64,000 nucleotides of DNA from Talpa occidentalis (Eukaryota; Chordata; Mammalia; Eulipotyphla; Talpidae). Position 1 is the first letter of the stretch, and each line of letters opens with the position of its first letter. The DNA lies in contig NW_023601433.1 in the NCBI RefSeq assembly GCF_014898055.3, positions 45,007,876 through 45,071,875 of the forward strand, read 5' to 3'. Below are positions 22,581 through 35,270 of this stretch, piece by piece. Under the pieces are notes generated by a model. That model had not been told where the DNA came from. It did not search any database and saw nothing but the letters and a program-made list of their open reading frames with translations. A program made the position numbers and the translations under genes.

Positions 22581-22904
22581 CCACAGGGATGAAGGCACTG
22601 GCGAGCCTGACTAGTGACTACCACTGAGGCTACTGCGCCTGAAATGTATAAGACATGGACATCCAAGTGACGAATCTAAATATGACAGCCCAGCAGCAAC
22701 ACAGGTCAGAAAGGTGGGCTTTTGGAGGCTCCACCGAGCACACCCTCAGTTCCCGTGAATGCAAGGTCTTACCAAAGTCCATGGAACCTGCACTCACTGA
22801 AACTAGATGCATAATCTTGGGGGGAACATCATGGGAACAAGGTCCACAGATATTGTGAGATTCTAAAAAGGGCTTGTGATTTATAATAAAGAAAAAAAGT
22901 TATG
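22581..22904. other. Unassigned intronic sequence
   Basis: No gene or repeat recognised; about 320 bp. Confidence 0.3.
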
Positions 22905-23160
22905 AGCCTCCCTAGTGGGTTGATTTTCAGCGCTATCACAATATTGCCACTGCAGACTAAGTTTGATTCCCCGCCAGGGAGCTGATCCACATGGTGCAGC
23001 AGACCTCTCCCGTCTACCCTGCTGCTCCCCTCATCCGTGTATTTCAGTAGATCCGCCTGTTCTGCTCCCCACTCTGTCTCTGGTGAATCCTCTCACACCT
23101 TCCACCTGTAGCCTACACCCCAATTCTTCTATGCATAAATAAAATAAATCTTTAAAAAAA
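22905..23160 (+). mobile_element. tRNA-derived SINE, diverged subfamily B
   Basis: Plus strand, with a degraded head (ttttcagcgctatcac) and body marks CAGCAGACCTCTCCCG, CAGTAGATCCGCCTG and TTCTTCTATGCATAAA. The flanks (aaagaaaaaaagttatg / aaagaaagtggtg) suggest a decayed TSD. It is older than the other copies. Confidence 0.85.
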
Positions 23161-23164
23161 AGAA

Positions 23165-23330
23165 AGTGGTGCAAGTGCATATGAATCACCTGGGGATTAA
23201 ATACAGTTAAAATGCAGGATCTGGTTCATCAGCCAGGTGGGACATGAAAATCTGAACATTAACCACATCCAGGGAAGTAAGTGTTCTGGTCTGTAAGTCA
23301 CACTTTAAGCAGCAAAGGTCTTTACACTAA
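23165..23330 (+). repeat. MER5A-like DNA transposon remnant
   Basis: 'atatgaatcacctggggatt' at the left and 'gtcacactttaagcagcaaagg' at the right match the ends of the nonautonomous hAT element MER5A/B. The left end is partly cut off by the SINE. Confidence 0.7.
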
Positions 23331-25750
23331 ACATGAAAGCCTCTGGATTAACAAACCGCATGTTCCTGCAGGATTTTGTGGGACACAAACCGGTCTGGAT
23401 TTTAGTACATGTGACAAGGTACACAACAGAAGACAAGCTGAGGCAGGTAATACCAGCACTTTCCATAGGCCCTTTGGAGTCTGGGACCAGCTCAGTACTA
23501 ACACACAAAACCTTCCCTCACCACTGACAAAAAGAACGTGAGTCCCAGGTGTCTGGAACCTTCCTATTTGTTCAGCAGGAAATCCAGCAAAGAGAAGGTT
23601 TTTCTCATTCTGACTTTCATTCACCATCTCTGGGTAGAAAAGTGTGGCTCGTCAAAGGAACCCACTCTGTAGAGACTGTGTGAGTGCTGAATGCGTAGCA
23701 TATAAAGCATGAGTTAAAACCTACATGAGCAAATCAGAGACTTGGCAAATTCTGGCAGCAGAGTCTACTGGCAAACACTGACCCCCCCAGCGTGCTCCTC
23801 AGCCCTTTCGGCCTGGCGCAGCTTTCGGCCCCAGAAGGGCAGTGCAGCTGAGCAGTGCTGACATCTGGTCCTGGAGACTAAGTTTTTCAGGGGATGGCAG
23901 AAAGCGAGAGTCTTACAGCTAAATTGTGCATCAACTGCTCTATCCCCAGTACACAAAGCATCACAAAGGCTGAAATCCAAATTGAAGGCTAAAAATAGCA
24001 CCATAAAATTATTTCCTTCTTTCACTCCACTAGAGAGCAAACGGCTGACATCAGTATCTGCAGGGCACCACTGACTTCTAACAGTTTACTCAGAAAGAAC
24101 GGTTGTACAACTGCCCTTACTCGCCAGCAGACCGAATGCCCCAGAATATAAGGAAGGAAAAGCAATTACACTGTTGCTGAAAACCAATAATGGATATTTG
24201 ATTATGACTATTAATGGGAGGGAAAAAAGAGACAGACCGCTGAGCAGCAACCAACCACACTAAGTGAATCTGCATGAGATTCCAAAGGGGGATTAATTTT
24301 TTGTTTTCTTTTCATTTCTCAGCCAGTCATTTGAATGTGACACCAAACTTTAAGCATGGCCTGTCATATCCTTATCAATATTCAATGCCACCACACAGGG
24401 TCACATTATCTCTCCTGGATACCCAAGTGACAGGTTCCTTGCTGTGGGGGAGTGTTTTCTTTTTGCCTCTAAATGTGAGGCGGATATAGCAGGGAACTGA
24501 CTTGTCAGATTCAGGAAATTAACTAATTTTTCAAGGCATCAGAAAGACATCTTGGAGCAAATATTTACTTCTCTGTTTCTTTCCTACTGATATTGAACAC
24601 ACATTATCTAATCTGAAGGAAGCTGCATTTACAATCTCTGTGAACAAAGGGATGTTATGGCTCATTCTAAAGAAAACAATGCCATCAATTCCTTCAGCCA
24701 CTAGTGAAGACACCACGGGGCAGCGTGAAGTATATTTGTCACCAAAGAATAAGCGGGACTGTGATGGACGGCGAGAAGAATGCCATTTCTCCGACTCAGA
24801 ACCACTTCCTCCACATTGCCTACCTAGCCACTGAAATTCCAATCACCGTGGTCTGCCTCAAGGTCCACAGAAACATGGTCGTTTCATGCAAAGCTGGTCA
24901 TAAGTAACTCAAGGTCGCTGGAGGGGAAAGCTGGGAACAGGAAGGGCTGGATTAGAAGATGTTGGGTGAGGAGACAGGTATGTGTCACCTTCTCTGTTCC
25001 CGGAGGGTGGGGAGGGGGTGTGGAAGGGTGGGGAGGTTCTGGGCACTTTTCACACCTTATTTCATTGTATAATACAATTTCACTTCACGGTATTATTACG
25101 ATGATCTCTGCCCTCGAGATCCCAGCGTTTGTTCAGGTTTATCTAGTGAGTTAGGTGGTGGGGTTGAAATTGAATCCCATTCTGAGGACAAAAACCTATT
25201 CTGGTGGTGCCATATTTTCACTTATTATATGAGAAATATTTAGTTTCCTTCTCTACCCAGGAAACCTGGTTTTCTGTTCTAACTAACACAAAACAAATAC
25301 TTAGGCGCTCATGACTGGTCTCCAATGCACAGCATGAGACCCATAAAAGTTCCCTTACCTGATCATTTTATCGTCTTAGATCTTGCTTATTTTTGTACAA
25401 ATGTAGGAACATTTCTCTTGAGATGACAGGAACAACAGTAGTTCTTGTAAATGATAACAAACAAAACAGGCATTCATTATTTTGTGCAAAAGTGAACATT
25501 TCCCTGGGCTGCCTGTTACAAAAACAAAGGTATAACTGAAAACCATTTCAAGTTCTATGTCACACACACATACACACACACATACAGATTGTCGTGACAC
25601 TCTTCATATCTAAGCTTTATATTCTTCTTCCAAGAAGTCTAATATTCAGTCTTTTCAATAATCATAACTATGAATAATAATTATTATTTTTACTATCATT
25701 CATTTTCACCTCATTCTATTATTGTATAACATATATGATTGCAAATGATA
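23331..25750. other. Unique intronic block
   Basis: About 2.4 kb with few repeats. A G-rich tract at 25005-25034 (GGGTGGGGAGGGGG... GGGTGGGG) could form a G-quadruplex, and a short (CA)n lies at 25560-25590. Small ORFs on both strands have no recognised family. Confidence 0.4.
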
Positions 25751-25754
25751 GTAA

Positions 25755-25985
25755 TGTCAGCAAACATTTACTGAGGACATGCCACCATCAAAAAAAATAT
25801 GCTTTCCATATTTAATTCATCTGCCTCCTAGCCCTGTGAGCAGGGTACTCTTTTATTTCCTTTTGTAGACAAGAAAACCAAAACTTGAAAAGGTCAATAA
25901 TTTTCCCAAGATCACAAAACTAGAAAGTGTAGAGGAGTCCAGGATTAGATCATCTGACCCCAGGACCCACAACCATGCCCTTGTC
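25755..25985 (-). repeat. MIR SINE, minus strand
   Basis: Reverse-strand MIR order: 'caaacatttactgaggacatgcca', 'ttttatttccttttgtagac', 'ccaagatcacaaaactag', 'gaggagtccaggattagat'. Confidence 0.8.
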
Positions 25986-26690
25986 TCCTCTCAAATTGGC
26001 AACACTTCAGATCTTCTGATCACTGGCCCTTGCTCAGGCTGGCCACAAACCTGAAAGGTGTCCCTTTCTACAGCTGTCTGGGCCAACTCTTCATCCAGCT
26101 TAATAGCTGCCTTTTCTTGGCATCTTGCATGACCTCTCTTCCGGGAGGTCTGGTTGCTTTTTATCATGAAGAAGATGTCATGTCTGAGCCGTAAGTTCTT
26201 CGAGGGACAGCCACATGTCATTCCTTCCCTCTACCTAGGCTACCTAGCCCGAATCTGGGTGCACAGGAAAACCTCCACTTAGATGTCCCTGCAAGACCAT
26301 CCATTGGGTCTGGGGTTTTTGTCCCTTCTCCTGTCCATTAATGATGAGGATCTTCTGAATGGCATCTCTCCATATCTGCAACAATAATTTTGAAACTTCC
26401 TCTCTTCTCTGCTTTTAATTAGCTAACAGATTTCATCAAGTCCATCAGACCACACTCAAAATATTATTTTAACCACTTTAATCATCTGATTTCTTTATCT
26501 TTCCCATAGGTTCTATTCTAATTTGTATTTCCTGGTACATTCTTGCCATGTGTTAAAAGTTATTAAACTTTCTAAGTTTATAAAATATATAAAATGGATG
26601 TGGCTGCTTAGGTCATAAATGGGTTGGCTGCAAAGATTTTTCAAGTAGTTCTCTTTCCCGATATAATTGCCTTTTCAAAGATCAGTAACA
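25986..26690. other. Unassigned intronic sequence
   Basis: No gene recognised. About 26350-26560 may include an L2-like remnant ('cagaccacactcaaaat', 'ttctttatctttcccatag'), too diverged to call. Confidence 0.3.
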
Positions 26691-26694
26691 ACTT

Positions 26695-26895
26695 CAAAGA
26701 GCTGGACTGGTAGATGTGGAGTCAGATTGCTCACGTTCAAATACTAGCCCCACCCCTCACTAATGTACCACTGTGGGCAAGTGGCTTAACCTTTCTGAGT
26801 AGAAATAATGACAGTTTCTTCCTCATTGTGAAGACAAAATGAGTTAAAATATATAAAGTACTAAAAACAGTACCTGTACATGATAGAGATCACAC
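26695..26895 (+). repeat. MIR SINE, plus strand
   Basis: 'tagatgtggagtcagattgc', 'caagtggcttaacctttctgag', 'gaagacaaaatgagttaaaata' and 'agtaccTgtacatgat' follow the MIR consensus order from tRNA-like 5' part to 3' end. Confidence 0.85.
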
Positions 26896-27379
26896 AGTTA
26901 CGTCCACTATCATCACTGCCAGTACAAGGCCTGCCAGGACCAGGGCCCTCACGATCTCTATAGGCCAGTTATGAGTTTATTGCCTCTTAGCCCCAAATGC
27001 ATCCCTCATTGACTTCTTTGCAAAAATGTATCTGGGCCCTTAAATATTTTTCCTTTGCCAGCTGGCACTGAGTTTCACCAATAAAGGGCACTGCAGAGAC
27101 AGTGCAGGAGGAGGGGGATTTTCTTCCTGGTCCCAAATGTACTGTATGCTGCTTCTGGAAAGTGGATGGTTACTTCAGTGCTCAGTTTCTGCAGCTTCTT
27201 CAGTTCCCAGCTCCCTCAGGCACACAACTTCGACTGTGTCTTGTCTCCTGCTGTGTGGCAGCTTCTCCAGCACAAAACCTCGGCAACATGCACAGCGTTT
27301 CAGCACCTGAACATAAGCAGCTCCTAGACGCCAAGAGTTTCAAAAAATTCTCAAGTAGATTTTTTCAGACTGCCTCTAA
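26896..27379. other. Unassigned intronic sequence
   Basis: Includes a 99-codon open frame at 27102-27401 on plus, with no family or splice context. Not called. Confidence 0.3.
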
Positions 27380-27393
27380 TGAGACAACTCTTT

Positions 27394-28325
27394 TTTACTA
27401 AAATTTTATTTTATATTTTACATCATTCTTCATTTTTGTACAATGAATGCTTTCTCATCTTGGTTATAGTCCCTGTGAAATTCCCACCACAATTCACCTG
27501 TATACCATCACCATTGTCCCTTGTGCTCTTCCCACCCCTGTTTTGATTCTACCCCCTTCGTTCCCCCTGAAGAATGTCTCGGTTTATAGTTGCCCCTTGA
27601 TTTTGATTTTTACTTGAAGTACTTTTTTCCCCCTGATTCCTTATTTGGAACCCCTATATTCCTCCTATAAGTGAAATAATCTGGTATTATTCTTTTTCTT
27701 TCTGGTTTATTTCACTGAGCATGATCCCTTCCAGCTCCATCCATGTTGCTGCAAATGGCATGAGTTTGTCATTTTTGATTGCTGAGTAATATTCCCCTGT
27801 GTATATATACAATATCTTCTTGATCCAGTCATCTATTTTTAGGCAGTGGGGTTGTTTCCACAGCTTACCTATTGTAAATAGTGCTGCAATAAACATAGGG
27901 CTGCATGTGTCCTTTTGAATTAATGTTTTTGTGTCATTTGGGTAGATTCCTAAGAGCGGAATTGCTGGATCATATGGAAGCTCCACTTTGAGCAGTTTGA
28001 GGAACTTCCACACAGCTTTCCACAGTGGCTGGACCCATTTGCATTCCCACCAGCAGTGCAGGAGAGTTCCTTTTTCTCCACATCCTCACCAACATTTGTT
28101 GTTGCTGGGTTTTTTGATATGTGCTATTCTCACTGGTGTAAGATGGTCTCTCATTGTGTTTTTGATTCGCATTTCCCTCATGACAAGTGATGTTGAACAT
28201 TTTTTCATATACCTGTTGGCCATTTGCATTTCCTCTTTGGAGAAGTGTCTTTTTAGCTCTTCTGCCCAATTTTTGACTAGGTTGTTTATTTTTGTTGAGT
28301 TTCATTGCTCATTGTATATCTCTGT
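27394..28325 (-). mobile_element. 5'-truncated L1 LINE, minus strand
   Basis: Perfect 14-bp TSD tgagacaactcttt (27380-27393 and 28325-28338, allowing one shared junction base). The insert carries the ORF2 C-terminus on the minus strand: the C-x3-C-type [10 protein letters not shown] motif, [27 protein letters not shown] and EYYSAIKND, then about 300 bp of 3'UTR and an A-rich tail at its left end. An in-frame TGA at 28086-28088 follows a KCW motif, so the frame is broken. It is one of the younger LINE insertions in the window. Confidence 0.95.
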
Positions 28326-28338
28326 GAGACAACTCTTT

Positions 28339-29665
28339 GTGAACAATCTTCTTTGGCACCCTAGAAGATGTATTCCAGAAAACTCCCTGGAGAAGACTTT
28401 CAGCAAGTTATACCGTGTGGCCCCACAGCACTTCTTGTCTATCCAAACTAACAAGGTGTTGCCCTCTCTAATGGGGTCTGTGTCTTAGCCTGGGGGCAGG
28501 GAGCACCCCATCATAGCCCTGTGTTTAGATCAGCTATATATAAATAGATAGAGACATAGATATTAGATATTTTGATAACTGATTTTTGCTTTATTCTGCA
28601 GTTCTCATGTGATAGTACCCAACACAACACTTGCCTGTCCTCTTCTGACTTTGCTATTCTGTTAGCATTGTTAGAGGACCTGCATCTGAGGCAGTGAGTA
28701 ATACTGGTGGCCAGCTCAGTGGGAAAGAGAGAGCTTTCTGCTTCATTCCCTGACTTCCTGAACAGGCACTGCTGGGAAGTGGGGGAGCATGCAGTGACCA
28801 TGTGGACTTTAAAAATATGGAGCACAGGTGGGTCCATCCTTTATGCCACATGCGGCTTTCACTTCTGCTCAGTAGATGGACAGTGTCTCACCGCACACAG
28901 CTCCCACGTGAGGCTTCCACTCTGCAAACAAGCACCTTCCCCTATGTGTGGTTCCCATGTGCATCTGATCTCTGCTCAGTGGATGCTATCTGGAGTGGGA
29001 CAGATGGCATCTGGCAGCATGCTGGCCAATAAATTTTCCTTTTTCTCTCAGCTCTCCTTTTCCTCACTCCCTATGTAAACAAACCCTTTTTGTTTTTGTG
29101 TGTCTGCTTTTAGAATATTTCCAGGATTCTAAGATGCGCAGGTGAAGATTCACAAATCAGGTCATTCCTCTTCCCTCTGGGATTCCCCCATAGTGGTATT
29201 TGTTTCTCCCCATAATGGCACATGTAGGGAGGGCCGCAAGGATTCTGATTTTCCATCACTGGGACATGTTTTGTCCCCTTTGACTGCTCCCATGTCTGTC
29301 TTTACTGGGACTCTGCCCTGGCCCTGTGCCTAGGGCATTCCTTTAGGCCAAGAACATCAAATACGCTCCATGTTCTGGGCCAACTCTGACTAAATACAGG
29401 GAATGGAGGGAGGTGCCTTCTCTATATTTTTTTAGTGCTTTCTGTACTTCTTACTGATGAAACCCTTATTATTCCAATTCTCTATTATAATGAATAATTC
29501 TTTATGTTATGCCATCCCTGCTCAAATTACCATTTGGATTCTGTCTCCTGATTTGACTGAAACACTCTCTGTCCTCATCTCCTTGTCCTTATTAGGAACC
29601 CTCAGTACCCTCAGCCTTCTTTTTATTCTTTATAAACTCTAATTCTATTCTTGTCTGAAGATAAT
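28339..29665 (+). repeat. Unassigned sequence with an LTR-like part (about 28590-29130)
   Basis: 'ctggccaataaattttcctttttctctcag' followed by CT-rich sequence and 'ttttgtttttgtgtgtctgc' looks like the R-U5 part of an old LTR with its AATAAA at about 29028. Direct repeats of 'ctgctcagt(a/g)gatg' occur at about 28866 and 28974. Ends and TSD not found. Confidence 0.4.
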
Positions 29666-29669
29666 TTGT

Positions 29670-29935
29670 CTGCCTAGATGTCCTGAAATGCCACCAAATC
29701 TTCACATGGCTCACTCCTTGGACATTTCCTCGGAGTAGCTTTCCAGAATTTCCAATATAAAATAGTTCTGCCCAGTCTCCAGTGAAGATATGGCCCTCTT
29801 TTGCCTTCTTCACAGCACTTATCACTATATAAATTATCTTGTTCTTTCATGTAATTTTTAAGACAGCAAAGACTATGCCTCATTTATTGAGGACTCCTGG
29901 TCTGCTACAGAAGTACTTACTAGGCAGTTATATAA
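29670..29935 (+). repeat. L2 LINE fragment, plus strand
   Basis: 'cttcacatggctcactccttg', 'cacagcacttatcactatat', 'attatcttgttctttc' are typical of the L2 3' region. Confidence 0.75.
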
Positions 29936-30060
29936 AATGAGAAGGAAGAAGAATAGAGACAGAAATAATAAAAAGTAAGAAGTAGGGAGGGAGGACAGGA
30001 GGAAGCAAGAAGGGAGAAATCGGGAAGAATTTGTAAAATCATGCCCCTCCATTCTAATCG
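29936..30060 (+). repeat. Purine-rich low-complexity tract
   Basis: Polypurine (GGAAGAAG, GGGAGGGAGGACAGGAGG) from about 29939 to 30030. Confidence 0.6.
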
Positions 30061-30445
30061 AGTTTCCAATCCTAATGCTCCTGATTTAATCAATTGCTTC
30101 ATTATCTGTTCTCCCAATCACTAATGCTTAAAATCCTGGACTCACCAATCTGTGCTAACTTTCCACACACAGTCACTAAGTCTCATAGATTTTTTTTTTC
30201 CTTTAAATATATCCTTACGTTTGTTCTCTCTTCTCTAGTAGCTTTATCATTCTCCATAGATATTAATCTAAATGTCATCATGGAATCATGACTTTATTAT
30301 TTTAATAGTCTTCTTACTAGCCTCTCTAATTCCAAGTTCTTTCTCCTTTCTTAACTATTCTAATAGCATTGCCAATGAATTTTTCTAAAATACTGCTTTT
30401 CATAGAACATTCTCCACTTCTCCTTTATAGACCAATTGTTACTTG
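30061..30445 (+). repeat. L2-like fragment, plus strand
   Basis: Resembles the upstream L2 3' half: 'cttcttactagcctctctaa', 'tttctcctttcttaac', 'aatgaatttttctaaaatactgc'. Diverged. Confidence 0.5.
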
Positions 30446-31265
30446 TTTCATCCAGGCTAATGTACTGATCTACCTAAAGAGGCCCCCTCTACATTGGCCA
30501 CCTGACAAGCCGAATTGTCCATCAGGCCACAACAATCCAGCCCCATGAGTGAGCCCTGCCAGTCCTGTCCATGGGACTTAATTCACAGGGGCTCTCTCCC
30601 TCCTAATATTCTGGAAGGGGCAGAACAAAGTTGTGATCCACAAAGGCTTCCCTGGAAACTACAGACGCACTGATTAGCTACTTCTATCAATAATTATGCA
30701 CCAGAAAACATACATAGCTTTAAAAAATATAAATGTATAATGTCTTCTCATCTTATCAAAAGAAATTTGTGCGTTCCAGAGTTCTCGGTGGCTTCAGGGG
30801 GTTGCTGAACAAGCAGTGGAAGAAGATGGGTGATGAATAATTGGCAGCCTCCTGATTGAGGATAAATACAAGTTCTAAGAACCACAGAACCTGTGTTATG
30901 GCAATCTAAAACTTTGCTCCTCTAGAATGTTCTAAGACAACTGACCAGGTCACAGTTTTTTCTCATTATCCATATATCATTTTCTCATTATTCATACCAA
31001 TGCCACATTTATGCATGGCTGATATTATAGACATATTTTTAAAAAGAATCAGAAATAAGAATTTTTCACCAATGGTGTTTTCTTAAAGGACCTCCTATCT
31101 ACTTTATCCTTTCTATTTTCCTTCTTTTGAAATTGTTAAGAAGAAAGACATTTTGGGGGAAAAACTACATGTTTCCTCACACTTCCACCCCTGAGGTTAA
31201 AAGGACCCGAGGAAAGCAGAACAGAACACGGGTGCCCTTTCATTAAATGGTGTGAGTCCCCATTA
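30446..31265. other. Unassigned intronic sequence
   Basis: No gene or clear repeat. Confidence 0.3.
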
Positions 31266-31269
31266 TGTT

Positions 31270-31660
31270 TAAAAAAAAAAAAAGCTTTAAGGCTCTTAAG
31301 CAAAAATAAATTTTTTTAATATATCAAAAAAGTTAGGAACCAATGAAATGCCCTTTGATGAAATATGGTTAAGCAAATTGCAAGCACTATGCACTTATTG
31401 TAATGCCAAATAACTATTAAAGTTATGGTTACAATTATCATAAAGTAACATGGGAAAAATATTTTTGGCAAACCACAGCTTGATACAACATCAACATTAA
31501 TACATATAATTAGTTATAACTGTTGTCAGACCTGGGAGAGCTTGGAGTGGTATACTTTTGAGTATATGTAAAATATACTTGTAAATATATATTATATTTG
31601 AATAAAATATAAATGCCAGGACAGAATGGGTCACAAACAGAAAAATCTAAATCTAAAATG
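31270..31660 (+). repeat. L1M 3' end fragment, plus strand
   Basis: 'atgccctttgatgaaatatggttaagcaaattg' and 'ataaagtaacatgggaaaaat' match old L1 3' end wording. AT-rich remainder. Confidence 0.55.
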
Positions 31661-32879
31661 GTCTGGCTTCCAGTTCTTCAGGACTTGACCCTCTTCTGGG
31701 TCAAGCTCAATGAAAAAGGTGATTAAATGGGTTGATGGACTTAAAAATGTGAGCAACTATGTGATAGATTCTACTTCCTTTGTCTAAGAAGTTCTACATT
31801 CAAAAATGATTATGACAGGAACAGGATAGTGAAAACTGCACCTTTCATCCAAGGGGAGGATATGAACATATATGCTACATTATTAGAAATTAGTGGAAGA
31901 ATAGGCCAAATTGAATAAAATTGGTTTCATGTAGGGGGATGTCAGAGACAGGTTGAGAAGAGTAAATGATAGTTATCTCTTACTTTGTACATTCTACACT
32001 AAGCCATAAAGTTTATGGTATGTATTTCTAAAAATAGCAACCACCAAAATAGAAGACAATATAAAACACATAAGCCTACTATGCATTAAGCTAACTGTGC
32101 ATTGAGTCCATGAACTACACCAAGGGGAATTAATTAAGTTACTTTAAAACTCTGTAATTTAACTCTGCATCCCTTGTGGGATATAGTCTAAGAACAAAAA
32201 GAACTGCTGTGAAGTCTAAAGTTGTGTTTAATTATTAGATTATTAATAACAATATCAATATCATTCTAAAATCTGTGAATGTACATTACAGTATATATAA
32301 AATGTAGAAATATCAAATATATTATATTTAGATATACTATGTATCTAGATAGTAAGATTACTAAATATGTGTTCCAATATGCTATTTGCTATGTAAAGCT
32401 AGGTAGATATATAAGTATATAAGTAAATTATGTTGATTATGTTAAGAACCAAAATTTTCAGCCTAAGAGAAATACAAATATAAAATCTAAGAAGTTAAAT
32501 AAAACCTTAACATCCTAAATTTGAACTAGAAGTAAAAATATGAATCTGTGATATTATTACACTGCCTAAAAAATAATCTCACTCTGTACACTAAAAGTCC
32601 CCCCCCCCAAAAAAAAATTAACCAACCCAGTAGTCATGTGCACCCACAGGACCTAGGATGTGGTTTCTAAATATCATTTCCTGCTAAAAATAACAACAAT
32701 TCCTTGCCAAAAATTCCAACTCCTCATATGGGACAGGAAATGTATAAGATGGGCATGAAACAATGTGTTACATCAGAAAACATGGAAACCTCTAAGTTGA
32801 CGTTGGAAGACTCAGGGGCCAACTTGAAAGAGTTCTCAGCTAAAGATGGGAGAATTTGAGGGAAAAACATAAGTTGTAC
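31661..32879. other. AT-rich unassigned sequence
   Basis: Low GC with alternating TA runs (about 31555-31610 and 32280-32430), a C10-A9 run at 32599-32620, and no gene. Confidence 0.3.
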
Positions 32880-32893
32880 AAAGAAGCAAAACA

Positions 32894-33176
32894 GGGCCTC
32901 CCCGGTAGCGCAGCGGTTGAGCGCTGGGTTGCGAGGCTGCCCCGCAGCCTCTGCAGCACTGGTTCGATCCCGACTGCTCCCCGGCCACTGGAGGAGGGTC
33001 CCACATGGCGCGCAGACCTCTCCTGCCGCCCGCTGCTCCCCTCAGCAGTGTACTTCGGTCCTTCTGCCTGCTCTGCTCCCCGCTCTGGCTCTGGTGAATT
33101 CTCTCGCCCTCCCGCGCTTCTGACTGTACCCAGTGCTTGTATAAATAAATAAATAAATGTTTAAAAAAAAAAAAAA
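32894..33176 (+). mobile_element. tRNA-derived SINE, subfamily A
   Basis: Perfect 14-base TSD aaagaagcaaaaca (32880-32893, 33177-33190). Intact-looking box A (TAGCGCAGCGG) and box B (GGTTCGATCCC), ending in (AAAT)3 and a run of about 17 As. The intact TSD and long A-tail suggest a recent insertion. Confidence 0.94.
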
Positions 33177-33190
33177 AAAGAAGCAAAACA

Positions 33191-34330
33191 GCAAACCCAT
33201 GTTAAAAACTACCATGACTTCATAATGGCACAAGTATACACATACATACACATTTTTTTTCACCTTTGGCAGATTCGCCCTAAGTAATAATTACTCTGTA
33301 AACTACTGCATAAAGAAAAAAAAACAAGCATCTATCATGTCTTTCATAAATTGTAGCTCAGGACAATCCAAGAGATGTTCAACAATTTTTTTTTTAAGTT
33401 TTGAGACATTTCTTTTCCTTTATTACAAGTGAACTAAGTGACTGCATCTTATATCTCTTGAAAAACAGCCTTATTGAGTGACTCCTTAGTTTGAAGCAAT
33501 ACAAATTTGTTCTCTTCTAGTTCTGGAGTTCAGAGTTTCATCATTAATTTCTCTCAGCTAAAGGAAAACTTTGGTCTTCATCACAACATAAAAAGTTCAG
33601 TCCCACAAGTCATCTTTGAATTGACATATGAAAAAGTATTATTTATACAATTCTAGCTTAAAGAATGAGGACAGTGACAGAATTATAATTAGTGTTTTGC
33701 AAGCCACTGGTGAAATGATGAATCTAGTTAGTAATCACCAAAATAGGTAAAAGCTGATGGGGAATTTGAATCCAAGAAGGCTGAATCCCAACATCTGAAC
33801 TCTGATCAACCTCACCACCAAAGGAGAGAGATGACAGATGTTAGCAATGTCCTTTTTGACTCAGTAGAAAGTTACTCTGCTACCAGTAAAGAACTCTTGA
33901 CAATAAAATCCAACTTCAATCCAATAGAAGCTCTAAAACTAGCTACCAGTTTATGGGGAAATACATAGAAAATAGAAACATGTCAATTACTCCAAAGATA
34001 CAATCAGTCAAATTCAATAGGACAAACAGCTGGGTTTCTTGAACAACAGTAAGCAACTAAAGTAAAAAGAGAGGGACTGTCCATTAAAAGAAATCAAAGA
34101 CATGTATTTTAATGTGACTGAACCACCTGCTAAAATAAAATTATGAGACAATTAGAGAAAATTGGAACAATAGTTATCTGATAATAAGAAGGATTATTAA
34201 TGTTTTTAGGTGTAATAGTGGTATCACAGATTTTTTTTTGTCTTTATCTTTTTGAAGATAGACACTAACATACTTGTGGATTAAATAAAAAGCCTGAGAT
34301 TTGCTTCTAAATATTCCTGTTGGAGTAGGT
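33191..34330. other. Unassigned AT-rich sequence
   Basis: No gene. Possibly contains L1-derived A-rich sequence around 33880-34200, which I cannot assign. Confidence 0.3.
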
Positions 34331-34334
34331 GGGT

Positions 34335-34840
34335 TCAGTAGGTTGAACAATGGCTCCCCAAAGATGTCTAGCCCTAATATTCAGAACCTGTGACTGTTAC
34401 CTTAAATGGCAAAAAGGACTTTGTAGATGTAAGTTAAAGACTTTGGGCTGGAATGTAATCCTGGATGTTCTGATAGGCCCAATCAGATAATCACAATGGC
34501 TTTCTCTAAGAGGGAAGTAGAAGGATGTGGATCCACCTACCCAAGGAGAAGGGTAGGTGGTGACAGAAGCAATGATGGGAGGGATGTGCTTTGAAGATGG
34601 AGAGACAGTCCACAAGTCAAGGAATGCAGGTGGCCCCTGGGAGCTGAAAAAAGTCATGAAGATGATTCTCCCCTCAGAGTCTCCAGAAAGAATCAGCCCT
34701 GCCCACACCTTGACTTTAGCTGAGAGAAACTAATGATGACCTTCTGAACTCCCGAACTAAAAGAGAATAAATTTATGTTGCTTCAGACTAAGTTTGTGGT
34801 CATTTGTTTCAGCATCACAGTGGAAAAGGGAACAGGAGCA
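34335..34840 (+). mobile_element. MaLR (MLT1-type) LTR, plus strand
   Basis: Known MLT1-like order: 'aatggctccccaaagatgtc', 'cttaaatggcaaaaaggactttg', 'ctgggagctgaaaaaag', 'gagtctccagaaagaatcagccctgcc', 'gagaataaatttatgttgc', 'taagtttgtggtcatttgttt'. AATAAA is at about 34767. Confidence 0.85.
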
Positions 34841-35080
34841 GACCTGAAACCAGCACGGCCATGTATTGAAAACTGTTGAATTTGTATGATGCCTACATGA
34901 GGATTCATTACAACATATATAGTTTCACACATGTTTGAAAAATTTCATAGTAATTAGGTTGTCTTTTTAGTCTTACTAAGGAATTTTAAATCAAAAAGTC
35001 CATCTTTAAGATAGTTTTTAAGTTTCATCATCTGTCTTATATCCAGCTCCAGAATGTTGTGCTAACTACCAAACCCACAA
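34841..35080. other. Unassigned intronic sequence
   Basis: Nothing recognised. Confidence 0.3.
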
Positions 35081-35084
35081 AGGT

Positions 35085-35270
35085 TTTGGGCCATTGACCA
35101 TATGCTTAACTTCTGTGAGCTCCAATTGCCTTACAGAGTTGAGTAAGTAACCACGTTTGCATCTCATTGGGTTGCTAGGCTGCATGAAATAATCCATGTG
35201 AAGTATTTATTGGTATTATGTGACACACGGTTTCTTAATAGAGGTTAGTTATTGATATTATCATTACATG
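35085..35270 (+). repeat. MIR SINE, plus strand
   Basis: 'ccatatgcttaacttctgtgagc' to 'catttgggttgctaggc'-type order, with the 3' end 'gtttcttaatagaggttagttattg' of MIR. Confidence 0.7.

Noticed and set aside
27970..28305. 111-codon minus-strand frame as a protein
   Set aside because: It is an off-frame reading of the L1 ORF2 end; the genuine ORF2 motifs are in another frame and broken by TGA.
28339..28488. Possible exon in the plus-strand frame continuing from L1 sequence
   Set aside because: The frame mostly runs through antisense L1 and there is no consensus splice pair.
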